From the NCBI GenBank assembly GCA_905214155.1, contig CAJMLC010000039.1, positions 1 to 13,398 on the forward strand: a stretch of 13,398 nt of DNA, read 5' to 3'. Below the pieces are notes generated by a model that was not told the DNA's origin, ran no database searches, and saw only the letters and a program-made list of their open reading frames with translations. The position numbers and the translations under genes are program-made. Position 1 is the first letter of the stretch; each line of letters begins with the position of its first letter. This document shows positions 6,667 through 13,354 of this stretch, one piece after another. Origin of the DNA: an uncultured bacterium (GTDB lineage Bacteria; Bacillota; Clostridia; Oscillospirales; Oscillospiraceae).

Positions 6667-8097
6667 TTACATCACTGTGCCGAACACGATGTACAGTGCG
6701 GCGGCGCAGGCCGCGGTGACCAGTGCGTAGGGCAGCTGGGTCTTCACGTGCGAGAACAGGTCCGTGCCGACCGACATCGACGAGAGGATCGTCGTGTCCG
6801 AGAGCGGCGAGCAGTGGTCGCCGAAGATGCCGCCGGACACCACCGCGCCGATCGTCAGCAGGATATTGCCGTTCATGGCCACGGCCATCGGGATCGCGAT
6901 CGGCATCATGATCGAGAACGTGCCCCAGCTCGTGCCGGTGCAGAACGACATCAGCGCGCCCATCAGGAAGACGATCGCCGGGCAGAACGCGCCGCTCACG
7001 CTGTCGCCCATCAGGCTGGCGAGGAACTGGCCGGTGCCCATGCCCTTGATGACGCGGCCGATCGCAAACGACAGCACCAGAAGAATCACAAGGCCCAGCA
7101 TGCTGCTGACGCCCTTCATCACATACGCGCCAAACTCCTTGGCCGTCATGAGCTTCTGCTTCGTATACATCACGCACATGATCAGAAGCGTCACAGTCAC
7201 GGAGTACAGGATCGACGTCGTGCCGTCGCCCGCGGCCAGATTGCCGCCGCCGGTGACCAGCAGGCCGATAAACGTGCCGCCGATCAGCGTGATCAGGGGC
7301 AGCATCATGTTCCACTTGTTTTCCTTGCCGTCGGCCACAAGCTCGTCAAAGCCGTCGGTGTCGTTGAGCAGCGGCGTCACACCGTCGTCATAGAGCTTAC
7401 CGGTGGTCTGCACGCGCTGCTCCGCCTTCTTCATCGGGCCCCAGTCCTTGCCGGTCAGGATGTAGAAAAGCACAAACAGCAGCGACAGGATGCTGTAAAA
7501 CTGGAACGGCAGGCTCTGCACCAGGAGGTTCATCGGCTCGCCCTGGATGTAGCCGGAGGCGATCTCTGCCGCGATCAGGCTCATCAGCATGGCGCCCCAG
7601 GAGTTCAGCGGAATGATCGCGTTGACCGGGGCGGATGTCGCGTCGCAGATATAGGCCAGTTTCTCGCGCGAGACCTTGAACTTGTCGATCAGGGGCCGCG
7701 TCACCACGCCGGTGAACATGATGCTGAGCAGACCGTCAATGAAGATGATGATGCCGATCACATAGGCGATGAGCATCGCCATGCGCTTGCTTTTCACGCG
7801 CTGGCTCTGCTCCGTCAGGTAGTTGACGAAGCCCTTCACACCGCCCGACACCCGAACAAGGATGACGAACGCGCCCATCAGCGCCGTGAACAAAAACGTT
7901 TTCAGATTTCCGGTGTCTGCACAGACGTCCAGAATGCCGTTGACGCCCGCGTTGATCGCCGTGAACGGGTTCCAGCCGCTCACGATCAGCTGTCCCACAA
8001 AGATCCCGAGCAGCATCGCAAGCGGTACCTTCCGCGTCGCGATCGCGACGGCCAGCGTCAGGATCGGAACCAGTAATGTCAAAAATCCGTAATCCAT
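6667..8097 (-). CDS. NhaC-family Na+/H+ antiporter (or Na+-coupled solute carrier)
   Basis: This is an integral membrane carrier of 476 residues with roughly eleven to twelve hydrophobic segments. Signature blocks are TGTSWGTFSIMMPIAIPMA (about 383-401) and GGIFGDHCSPLSDTTILSS (ending about 440), both typical of the NhaC (PF03553) family. The central loop around 240-280 is hydrophilic. The family includes Na+/H+ antiporters but also carriers for organic and amino acids. Its place 31 bases after a D-cysteine desulfhydrase-like gene makes transport of that enzyme's substrate or product possible, though this is only inference. An in-frame start at 8142 would overlap the previous gene. ATG at 8097 (MDYGFLTLLV) is chosen because a purine-rich AAGAGAGA stands before it and hydrophobic sequence begins at once. 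Confidence 0.88.
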   Translation of the reverse strand: MDYGFLTLLVPILTLAVAIATRKVPLAMLLGIFVGQLIVSGWNPFTAINAGVNGILDVCADTGNLKTFLFTALMGAFVILVRVSGGVKGFVNYLTEQSQRVKSKRMAMLIAYVIGIIIFIDGLLSIMFTGVVTRPLIDKFKVSREKLAYICDATSAPVNAIIPLNSWGAMLMSLIAAEIASGYIQGEPMNLLVQSLPFQFYSILSLLFVLFYILTGKDWGPMKKAEQRVQTTGKLYDDGVTPLLNDTDGFDELVADGKENKWNMMLPLITLIGGTFIGLLVTGGGNLAAGDGTTSILYSVTVTLLIMCVMYTKQKLMTAKEFGAYVMKGVSSMLGLVILLVLSFAIGRVIKGMGTGQFLASLMGDSVSGAFCPAIVFLMGALMSFCTGTSWGTFSIMMPIAIPMAVAMNGNILLTIGAVVSGGIFGDHCSPLSDTTILSSMSVGTDLFSHVKTQLPYALVTAACAAALYIVFGTVM

Positions 8098-8128
8098 ATT
8101 GATCTCTCTTTCTGTTTCTGAAATGCAG

Positions 8129-9106
8129 TTAATATTGTGCAAATAACGATCCGAAGCCGCCTGTATGCAGATAGCAGGCCGGGCCCGTGATCTTTCCGGT
8201 CTCAGACCAGTCCATCATCCCTACGAAGACCTTGCTGTTGTAGACGTTTTCGAGGAAGATCCCTTCGCTGCGCGCGAAGGAGAGGACGGCCTGTTCGCTC
8301 TCTTTGGTGTTTTCACCCCAGCCGGCGCCGCGGTAGGCGTCTGTGAGCTGCGCCGCATCGTCCAGGGGCAGCGGCATCGGCAGACCAGTGATGGCCTCGG
8401 CCTCCTGAATGACGGTCTGAATGTGCGCGCGCAGCGTCTGTCGATTATCTTCGACACTGACGATCACGAGGTCGAACGGCTGGCCAAGCAGTGCGTTCCC
8501 GTAGATGAGGCCCGCGGCGACGCCGCCATTGCCGCCCGGCGCGAAGATGGTCATCCGGCCGAGGCCCAGTTCGCGGCACTGCGCGTGCAGCTCTGCAGCG
8601 GCGGCTGCATAGCCCAGCGCGCCGCGGCCGCTCGTCGCGCCGTTGCGCACCACATAGACGTTCTCGCCCGCGCTGCGATATTCCGCCGCAAGCGCCTCCA
8701 TCTTCCGGTTCCGCGTCTCGCCGTCGCAGGGGCCGAGAAAATGCGTTTTCACGCCGAGCAGCTGCTCCAGCAGCAGATTGCCTTCTTTTCGCTCCGGCTC
8801 CGCGCCGTTGATCAGCAGCTCGCAGTCCAGCCCGGCCCTTGCACAGGCCGCGGCAGTCAGTACGCAGAGGTTCGACTGCGGCGGGCCCGCCGCCAAGATC
8901 TTCGACGCGCCCTGCGCCCGGGCCTCGCCCAGCAAAAATTCCAAGCTGCGGAGCTTGTTCCCGCCGGGGCCGATGCCGGTCATGTCATCCCGTTTGATCC
9001 ATAGTTCCACCCCGGAGGGGTGTCGCCGCAGTCGGTGGAGCGGCGTTGGCGCGGGCAGCAGCGGCACGCGCGGCGTATTCTGTAAGAATGCTTCAATGGG
9101 TTTCAT
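8129..9106 (-). CDS. D-cysteine desulfhydrase / ACC deaminase-family PLP enzyme
   Basis: This is a fold-type II PLP enzyme of 325 residues; D-cysteine desulfhydrase releases H2S, pyruvate and ammonia from D-cysteine. The PLP lysine is K51 (GGNKLRSLEF), with S78 in PPQSN and Y289 in ENVYNSK. The block LHTGG (T315) has Thr where ACC deaminases carry Leu, which favours the desulfhydrase. However, the residue after Y289 is Asn, neither the Glu of ACC deaminase nor the Thr of DcyD. Cysteate sulfo-lyase (CuyA) belongs to the same family and cannot be excluded. The glycine loop reads APGGNGGVAAGL. The open frame reaches 9277, but ATG at 9106 is used because AGAGGG precedes it, family similarity starts at MKPIEAFLQNTPR, and a promoter lies between. 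It heads a two-gene operon with nhaC. Confidence 0.85.
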   Translation of the reverse strand: MKPIEAFLQNTPRVPLLPAPTPLHRLRRHPSGVELWIKRDDMTGIGPGGNKLRSLEFLLGEARAQGASKILAAGPPQSNLCVLTAAACARAGLDCELLINGAEPERKEGNLLLEQLLGVKTHFLGPCDGETRNRKMEALAAEYRSAGENVYVVRNGATSGRGALGYAAAAAELHAQCRELGLGRMTIFAPGGNGGVAAGLIYGNALLGQPFDLVIVSVEDNRQTLRAHIQTVIQEAEAITGLPMPLPLDDAAQLTDAYRGAGWGENTKESEQAVLSFARSEGIFLENVYNSKVFVGMMDWSETGKITGPACYLHTGGFGSLFAQY

Positions 9107-9129
9107 AGCTGAGCCCTCTTGCTTACTAA

Positions 9130-9141
9130 TTCGGTAGCGAA
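9130..9141. promoter_or_regulatory. Short dyad in the desulfhydrase leader, possible operator
   Basis: TTCG-gtag-CGAA lies between the -10 box and the ribosome binding site of the desulfhydrase gene. It could be a repressor half-site pair or a small RNA hairpin. Only four base pairs are perfect, so support is weak. Confidence 0.25.
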
Positions 9142-9153
9142 CTGATTGATTAA

Positions 9154-9181
9154 AGTATACAACGTTTTTCAAAATTGTCAA
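9154..9181 (-). promoter_or_regulatory. Sigma-A promoter of the desulfhydrase-nhaC operon
   Basis: On the minus strand a perfect TTGACA (9176-9181) is followed after 16 bases by TATACT (9154-9159). The surroundings are A/T-rich. It gives a leader of about 40 bases before the chosen ATG at 9106, which supports that start over the upstream in-frame one. Confidence 0.82.
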
Positions 9182-9263
9182 GTCCTTTTTTCTGTAGTTC
9201 TGCCGGCAGACAAATGCGAGGCGCCGCTTGCTATGATGTTTGAGAGGCATGTGAAAACAAAGC

Positions 9264-9300
9264 TCCCCGTTTTTCAAGACCGTGGCTCGAAAAACGGGGA
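9264..9300 (-). terminator. Probable terminator after the small-gene cluster
   Basis: A perfect 12-bp stem (tccccgtttttc with gaaaaacgggga) encloses a 13-base loop. It lies about 40 bases beyond the kinase stop and upstream of the desulfhydrase promoter. The following minus-strand bases (gctttgtttt) give only a weak U tract. The 9182-9263 gap holds nothing else I can identify. Confidence 0.6.
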
Positions 9301-9340
9301 AGAAATGGCTTTTGAAATTTTCAATTAGAACTTGTGGGTT

Positions 9341-9853
9341 TCATGGTTTTGATGGGGGGAGCCAATGGGGGAGGGCCCAGTGGGAGAAGTCCCATTGCTG
9401 CATATAGGGATTACATTCATAGTCGATATAATAAAGGGTGCCGCGGTGGGGGACGAAGTTGGTGGGATAGTAGTCGATGTTCAGGCCGGCGGGATAGAGC
9501 AGGCGGCACATCGCCTGCACCTGCGCAAGCCAATCGGGGTCTATCTGTCCCGCGTTGAGCAGCTCCGCCACGGTCGGCCCGGCGATGTATTCCTTCAGGA
9601 TGCGCTCCTGCGGAAGATCGGCCGCCAGCAGCCGGGGCATGGGGATGCCAAGCTGCCGCAGCGTTTCATAGTCGTGCAGCTCAGAGGCCAGCTTGTCGCC
9701 GAAGGTATAATAGGCACAGGGTTCGTGGTGGATCTGTTTCAGGACGTACTGCGCCGCGCCGTCCGTCACGAGGTAGGAATAGCCGCCTTTTCCTTTCCCA
9801 AGGAGCTTGATCACGGTGTATTCGGCGCCGTTTACCGTCATTGTGTCAGGCAT
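9341..9853 (-). CDS. Minimal RIO/Bud32-like protein kinase
   Basis: This short kinase-fold protein of 170 residues keeps the core catalytic elements. These are a glycine loop GKGKGG (19-24), a lysine K39 in YVLKQI, a helix-C glutamate (E58 or E63), the catalytic loop NIDYYPTN with D127 and N132, and a metal-binding D144 in YIDYE. It lacks most of the C-lobe, as RIO, Bud32 and InaA-like kinases do. Targets are unknown; it could act on a protein or a small molecule. ATG at 9853 overlaps the preceding Cys-rich ORF by 8 bases. A second ATG at 9841, four bases after that ORF's stop, also fits. Neither has a clear ribosome binding site, so translation is probably coupled to the upstream ORF. Confidence 0.72.
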   Translation of the reverse strand: MPDTMTVNGAEYTVIKLLGKGKGGYSYLVTDGAAQYVLKQIHHEPCAYYTFGDKLASELHDYETLRQLGIPMPRLLAADLPQERILKEYIAGPTVAELLNAGQIDPDWLAQVQAMCRLLYPAGLNIDYYPTNFVPHRGTLYYIDYECNPYMQQWDFSHWALPHWLPPSKP

Positions 9854-9971
9854 TGTTCTGGTTCAAACGCTTCAGATTTTCCGGCACGAACGGGCTGTTT
9901 GCGGCGATGCGGGCGTCGCAGGTTTTGCAGTCCAGCCCGCAGCAGCCGATCAGTTGGTTTGCGTTTTTCAT
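9846..9971 (-). CDS. 41-residue Cys-rich protein resembling the N-terminus of DUF3795
   Basis: This ORF has a good ribosome binding site (GGAG 6 bases before ATG) and encodes CCGLDCKTCDARIA, with C10, C11, C15 and C18. That is the start motif of DUF3795 proteins, which are usually two to three times longer and carry a second Cys cluster. After this block the sequence (SPFVPENLKRLNQNNA) stops. It is either a true mini-protein or a gene cut short by internal deletion. Its stop overlaps the possible kinase start, so its translation probably feeds the kinase. Its function is not known; the Cys motif could bind metal. Confidence 0.6.
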   Translation of the reverse strand: MKNANQLIGCCGLDCKTCDARIAANSPFVPENLKRLNQNNA

Positions 9972-9993
9972 AGCCATCTCCATGAACTGAAAT

Positions 9994-10476
9994 TTACAAT
10001 GCCAATTCCATAACATGATACTCTTTTTCCGAAATCATATAAAATCCATTCTTTTTCCAAAAAGAATTGCTTTGCGGATTTCCTTTATCTACCCCAATTC
10101 GGACTTTCTGATAGCCTAATTGTCCTAAATAGTTACAAACATCTCCGATTATATTGGAGCCGACGCCTTTGCTCTGATCATGTATATTTGTCATAAACAG
10201 TCCAATGAAGGCAATTTCGTCTGCTGGATAACCTAAAATCAAATCCATATTTGCAACCAGCGAATCGCCCTCAAAAAAACCAATGTAATATTTATCATCG
10301 GAACGCTTGTTGGGAGGTAATGCGCTCATATCCTCTACAATACTCTCCTTTGTAACAAATGGCGGATGGTATTGATAGAAAATTTCATTTTTGCAGCTCA
10401 TATCATAAATCGTATCTACATCATGGATGCCTAATGTACGCACCTTGTATTTTTTCGATAATAAGCGAATGTCCAT
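9994..10476 (-). CDS. GNAT-family N-acetyltransferase
   Basis: This is a 160-residue acetyl-CoA-dependent acetyltransferase. The acetyl-CoA loop is seen as DQSKGVGSNII (motif A), preceded by the strand FIGLFMTNIH and followed by the late motif VDKGNPQSNSFWKKNGFYMIS. The substrate is not predictable. ATG at 10476 has AAGGAG 7 bases upstream. The gene is distinctly AT-rich: a 60-base sample (10081-10140) has 22 G+C (37 percent) against 39 of 60 in a sample of nhaC. This suggests recent transfer from a low-GC Firmicute. It lies 22 bases upstream of the Cys-rich mini-ORF. Confidence 0.88.
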   Translation of the reverse strand: MDIRLLSKKYKVRTLGIHDVDTIYDMSCKNEIFYQYHPPFVTKESIVEDMSALPPNKRSDDKYYIGFFEGDSLVANMDLILGYPADEIAFIGLFMTNIHDQSKGVGSNIIGDVCNYLGQLGYQKVRIGVDKGNPQSNSFWKKNGFYMISEKEYHVMELAL

Positions 10477-10505
10477 ACCGATCTCCTTGATAAATTCCGA
10501 TTGAT

Positions 10506-10613
10506 CTATTTCAAATCATAGTTCCTTTGTGTAATAATGCCGTTTGCCGGTAACAGTTCATGGATCTCCTGGACATCGCGCGCGGCCCCGTCCTCTGTGA
10601 TTCGAAAGTTCAT
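10506..10613 (-). CDS. Unrecognised 35-codon ORF, possible gene remnant
   Basis: The frame MNFRITEDGAARDVQEI...YDLK ends in TAG. It has a plausible ribosome binding site (AGGTGG, 8 bases before ATG) and starts 17 bases after the isochorismatase-family stop. MNFRITED followed by a D/E-V-x-x-I helix looks like the first strand and helix of a GNAT protein, but the ORF ends there. It may be the 5' stump of a deleted acetyltransferase or a small protein of unknown role. I do not recognise it with confidence. Confidence 0.4.
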   Translation of the reverse strand: MNFRITEDGAARDVQEIHELLPANGIITQRNYDLK

Positions 10614-10630
10614 TTGTTGATCCACCTGCC

Positions 10631-11128
10631 TTACAATGCCTGCATGGCCGCCGGAAGCGTTTTGACAGAGCAGCCCTTGCTTTCATAATAGGCGAGCAGC
10701 TCCGGCAGCTTCTTTTTGTCGTAGCTCGTGATGCAGTCCGACAGCACATGCACGGAATATCCGCGTTTTGCCAGATTGAAGCAGGTGGATTTGATGCAGG
10801 CCGCGGCGTCGGCTCCGGCGAGATAAAACTCCGTGATGCCGTTTTCCTGGATGAAAGCCGTAAAGGCCTCACTGGTCAGGGCGCTGCTCTTTGATTTTGT
10901 AAAGATATGGTCGGACACGACGTCCAGCTCCGGCACCAGCTCCGCGCCGCGGGTGCCGGGCTTGAAGGTCCGCGTTCCTGCGGACAGGTTGTTGTGCTGG
11001 ATGTAGATGATCCACAGCTCCGTTTGGACGGCCCAGCCGATCGCCGCGTTGACGTTTTCGATGATCTCTCGGTAGTGTTTTGTGATGTCATTCTGAAGGT
11101 CGATCACGACCAGTGCGCAGTTTTTCAT
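10631..11128 (-). CDS. Isochorismatase-family cysteine hydrolase
   Basis: This is a 165-residue alpha/beta hydrolase of the isochorismatase/nicotinamidase group. The triad is visible as D10 (VVIDLQND), K78 (HIFTKSKSSAL) and C111 (AGADAAACIKSTC). The group hydrolyses amides, carbamates or vinyl ethers. The metal ligands that mark true nicotinamidases are not evident, so no substrate is assigned. ATG at 11128 has AAGGAG about 10 bases upstream. The 132 bases between it and the decayed GNAT upstream hold no promoter I can see. Confidence 0.88.
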   Translation of the reverse strand: MKNCALVVIDLQNDITKHYREIIENVNAAIGWAVQTELWIIYIQHNNLSAGTRTFKPGTRGAELVPELDVVSDHIFTKSKSSALTSEAFTAFIQENGITEFYLAGADAAACIKSTCFNLAKRGYSVHVLSDCITSYDKKKLPELLAYYESKGCSVKTLPAAMQAL

Positions 11129-11260
11129 TCCGTGTGTTCTCCTTGTCCGGTTGACATAACGATGCGCGGTATGCGCCGCACTTCGCGCGTATTTGCGGGA
11201 GCTGATGCCCGCATCGTCCCACGCGCGGAAGATCCGGGGAAGGGCTTCGGCCGGCGCGGA

Positions 11261-11569
11261 TCAGAGCTGATACGCATACCATTCTGCAGCGGTCTGCTCG
11301 AAGCCGAGCGCGCGGCCGCGCGCGGCCTCGTCAAAGATGCAGAGGTTGCTGATCCGAAAGCGGTTGTTCCAACTTTCTATGGAGCCTTCCGCAAAGCCGA
11401 GCAGCCGCTCCTGCTCGAACGCGCCGAACGCGACCGGCGCTTCAAACGGCGTATATGCGATCCGAAAGCCGCTCTCCGCAGCGGTGATCTCATAATAGCC
11501 GTTTGTCTGATAGCGGGCGGTGAAGCGCTTGCCCGCGTAGGTCTTTGGGTCTAATCGGCGGATCTCCAT
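11261..11569 (-). pseudogene. Truncated GNAT acetyltransferase
   Basis: With ATG at 11569 (AAGGAGG 8 bases upstream) the frame gives 102 residues. The part MEIRRLDPKTYAGKRF...YTPFEAPVAFGAF...LLGFAEGSIESWNNRFRISNLCIFDEAARGRALG matches the N-terminal half of a clostridial GNAT group. The protein is then lost: motif A should continue with a glycine-rich acetyl-CoA loop and the C-terminal strands, but the frame ends after GFEQTAAEWYAYQL. A piece also appears to be missing between FEAPV and AFGAF, where relatives carry an extra linker. The bases down to the next gene (11129-11260) do not encode the missing half in any frame I read. The intact ribosome binding site suggests recent decay. Confidence 0.65.
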
Positions 11570-11683
11570 GCTCCACGCCTCCTTCCTGCCAGCGGAGCAG
11601 GGCATGGTGCAAACCGGCCCTGGCCTGCACGGCGTCCGGACGTCTGACAGTCCGATTTCTTCGGTTTCTGCGTTTGAAACGGA

Positions 11684-12289
11684 TCACGCGGGGATCGCTG
11701 CACGGATATAAATGTTGGCCGGGAGCAGCGCCCCTGTGTTCCATAGGGCTTCAAACGCTTCTGTTGTCAGTACGCGGTTGTATCGCGCATCCGATGCGTT
11801 GGCATTTTTCGCGAGGGAGTCCGCCAAATAAAGGTGCCGTTCGTCATAGCCGACGGCGACGGCATAGTGCGTATCGCCCGGGATGCGGATGAAAACGATG
11901 ATCGGAGCTCCTTCGGCCAAGCGCTGCTTCAAGGCGTCAATGCTCCCACGGCAGGCTTTGGCCGGATACCCGTGCTGCGCCAGAACATCTGCGATGCTGT
12001 TTGCAGAGACGAAGCCAAGGGACCGTTTCAATTCTGGAAACAGCGATTCCCCGTCCGCATCTTCTCCGAAGCACCGCAGGAGATAGGCGGCAGCATAGGC
12101 CGCGCATTTCCCATCTCTCTGACAGTCGATGCGGGCTCCTGCACCGGTACAGAAGAATTCGGGCGGATAATCAAAGCAGTCAACTTTGTCCTTCGGCGGG
12201 CTTATGTACGCAAGAAAACTGATCGCCGCAGCGAGAAACAGGATGAGCACAGCAGCTGCGGCGGTCAGGCAGCGTTTTCGTATCTGCAT
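11684..12289 (-). CDS. Membrane-anchored C39-like cysteine peptidase
   Basis: The protein has 201 residues from ATG 12289. Residues 1-7 are basic and 8-28 form one hydrophobic segment (signal anchor or uncleaved signal), so the rest faces outside. The papain-like C39 core is visible: Q57 and C62 in CQRDGKCAAYAAAYLLRC, H141 in GDTHYAVAVGYD and D157 in LYLADSL. Such proteins often act outside the cell on peptides or the wall. No bacteriocin precursor or ABC exporter is nearby, so a bacteriocin-maturing role is not supported. The frame extends to a TTG at 12340, and GGGAGG lies 16 bases before the ATG, which is too far for a good site, so the start is uncertain. It follows tetR by 52 bases and is probably co-transcribed. 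Confidence 0.72.
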   Translation of the reverse strand: MQIRKRCLTAAAAVLILFLAAAISFLAYISPPKDKVDCFDYPPEFFCTGAGARIDCQRDGKCAAYAAAYLLRCFGEDADGESLFPELKRSLGFVSANSIADVLAQHGYPAKACRGSIDALKQRLAEGAPIIVFIRIPGDTHYAVAVGYDERHLYLADSLAKNANASDARYNRVLTTEAFEALWNTGALLPANIYIRAAIPA

Positions 12290-12341
12290 GGTTTTTGTAT
12301 CTGAGCCTCCCAGTGATTTCAATTTCAGGGTCCCGGCCAAT

Positions 12342-12974
12342 TCAGAGCACCGTTGGTTCCTTGCCGATCAGCGCGCGAAAGGCCGCGTCGCGGTCAAAGG
12401 TGCCGGCGGCGAAGCCGGGGAGCTCCTTGATGGAGCGGAAAATGCTGATGCTGAAGCCGGTCAGGATCTGGCTGATCTCCGGGTCGGAGTACGGGCAGTC
12501 GTCGGTCACGATCAGCGTGGAGAGACTATGTGTCACGAACCACAAATCGCGGAAATAGAGGTCCGCTTCTTCCGCCGTGATGCGGTAGACGGACATGAGC
12601 GTCGGGCGGACCAGCGCCTGTAAATGCTGCATCGACCGCATGGCGCTGTATTCCTGCGCGCGCGACAGGAACAGGAGGCGGTAGAGCTCCGGTTCTTCCC
12701 GGGCGAAGCGGATGCACTGCGTCCCGACGCCGAGGAACGGAATGCGCTCCTTCAGGCCTGCGTCCACGTAGCGGTCGTACACGCCGACCGCGGCGGCATA
12801 GACCGCCTGCCGGACCTCGTCCATAGAGCCGAAGCCGGTGAAGATCGGCCGGGTGGAGGTGCCGAGTTCGTCCGCGATCGTCTTTGCGGTCAGCCCGTCG
12901 AGGCCCTTGGCCCGCACGACCCGCAGAGCCGCCTCCGCCATTTCTTCTTTTGTGAATTTGTTCTTCGGAGCCAT
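12342..12974 (-). CDS. TetR/AcrR-family transcriptional regulator
   Basis: This is a 210-residue repressor-type regulator. The N-terminal helix-turn-helix is KEEMAEAALRVVRAKGLDGLTAKTIADELGTSTRPIFTGFGSMDEV (about 9-54), of the usual TetR form in which Y/F-x-x-F ends the recognition unit. The C-terminal part is helical and ligand-binding; its ligand is unknown. ATG at 12974 has AAAGGA upstream. It is driven by a consensus promoter whose -10 box lies inside an inverted repeat, which points to autorepression. The C39 peptidase gene follows and is a likely target. The target range beyond this cannot be told from the sequence. Confidence 0.9.
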   Translation of the reverse strand: MAPKNKFTKEEMAEAALRVVRAKGLDGLTAKTIADELGTSTRPIFTGFGSMDEVRQAVYAAAVGVYDRYVDAGLKERIPFLGVGTQCIRFAREEPELYRLLFLSRAQEYSAMRSMQHLQALVRPTLMSVYRITAEEADLYFRDLWFVTHSLSTLIVTDDCPYSDPEISQILTGFSISIFRSIKELPGFAAGTFDRDAAFRALIGKEPTVL

Positions 12975-13023
12975 GCAGGTATCCTTTCTGCTGAAAGTGC
13001 ATTATATGATGTGCATCGGATGG

Positions 13024-13043
13024 TGTATATTGAGCATTATACA
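13024..13043. promoter_or_regulatory. Inverted repeat over the tetR -10 box, candidate TetR operator
   Basis: TGTATATT-GAGC-ATTATACA has 8-base arms with a single mismatch and a 4-base spacer. The right arm contains the promoter -10 box, so a bound dimer would block RNA polymerase. The size and position suit a TetR-family operator. Confidence 0.55.
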
Positions 13044-13064
13044 GATGCGCGGCAGATTTGTCAA
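13036..13064 (-). promoter_or_regulatory. Consensus sigma-A promoter of tetR
   Basis: On the minus strand TTGACA (13059-13064) and TATAAT (13036-13041) are both perfect and separated by exactly 17 bases. The leader to the tetR ATG is about 55 bases. A second TATAAT nearer the gene (about 13003-13008) has no matching -35 box. Confidence 0.9.
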
Positions 13065-13225
13065 GAGGCAAGGGCGGAATGATCCCAGATCCGGGCCCGG
13101 CCGGGGGAATGCTTCCTGTCGTGTGCCATAACTATATATAGTAGGATGGAAAATGGAATAAAAAGCGCCGGGGTGGAAGGTCCGCAGCGATGTGTTGAAC
13201 GGAGATCATGGAGCAATGCCAAATG
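13065..13225. other. Gene-poor intergenic stretch
   Basis: I see no convincing gene here. It holds a 10-base palindrome (CCGGGCCCGG) and a 12-base palindrome (ACTATATATAGT near 13130). The one longer minus frame that crosses it lacks a clear ribosome binding site and family likeness. It separates the tetR promoter from two terminators to the right. Confidence 0.5.
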
Positions 13226-13267
13226 AAAAAACAAAATCGTAACCCAGCGTTAGCGGTTACGATTTTG
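13226..13267 (-). terminator. Intrinsic terminator (second of a tandem pair)
   Basis: On the minus strand a perfect 13-bp stem (caaaatcgtaacc with ggttacgattttg) around a 10-base loop is followed by six U (13226-13231). This is a classic terminator for transcription entering from the right. Confidence 0.8.
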
Positions 13268-13317
13268 AGAGGAGGAGCGACGAAACGGGTGAGAGATGGC
13301 TTTTTGATGCAAAGCAT

Positions 13318-13354
13318 AAAAAAGTCGTCGCGGACTTATGCAGTCCGCGACGAC
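13318..13354 (-). terminator. Intrinsic terminator (first of a tandem pair)
   Basis: On the minus strand a perfect 13-bp GC-rich stem (gtcgtcgcggact with agtccgcgacgac, 5-base loop) is followed by six U (13318-13323). It implies a minus-strand gene ending at or just beyond the right edge. The last 44 bases contain in-frame stops in two minus frames that could be its end. Confidence 0.85.

Noticed and set aside
6646..8076. 476-residue plus-strand frame rich in H, R, Q and D opposite nhaC
   Set aside because: The composition is typical of antisense to a hydrophobic GC-rich membrane protein; no motif or ribosome binding site.
10500..10540. TATGAT as a -10 box for the AT-rich GNAT
   Set aside because: No acceptable -35 hexamer at 16-18 bases upstream.
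11633..11642. CGTCCGGACG palindrome as an operator
   Set aside because: Short GC-rich palindromes are expected by chance here and no promoter is adjacent.
13132..13317. 61-residue minus-strand frame
   Set aside because: It runs through a terminator, has no good ribosome binding site and no recognisable motif.
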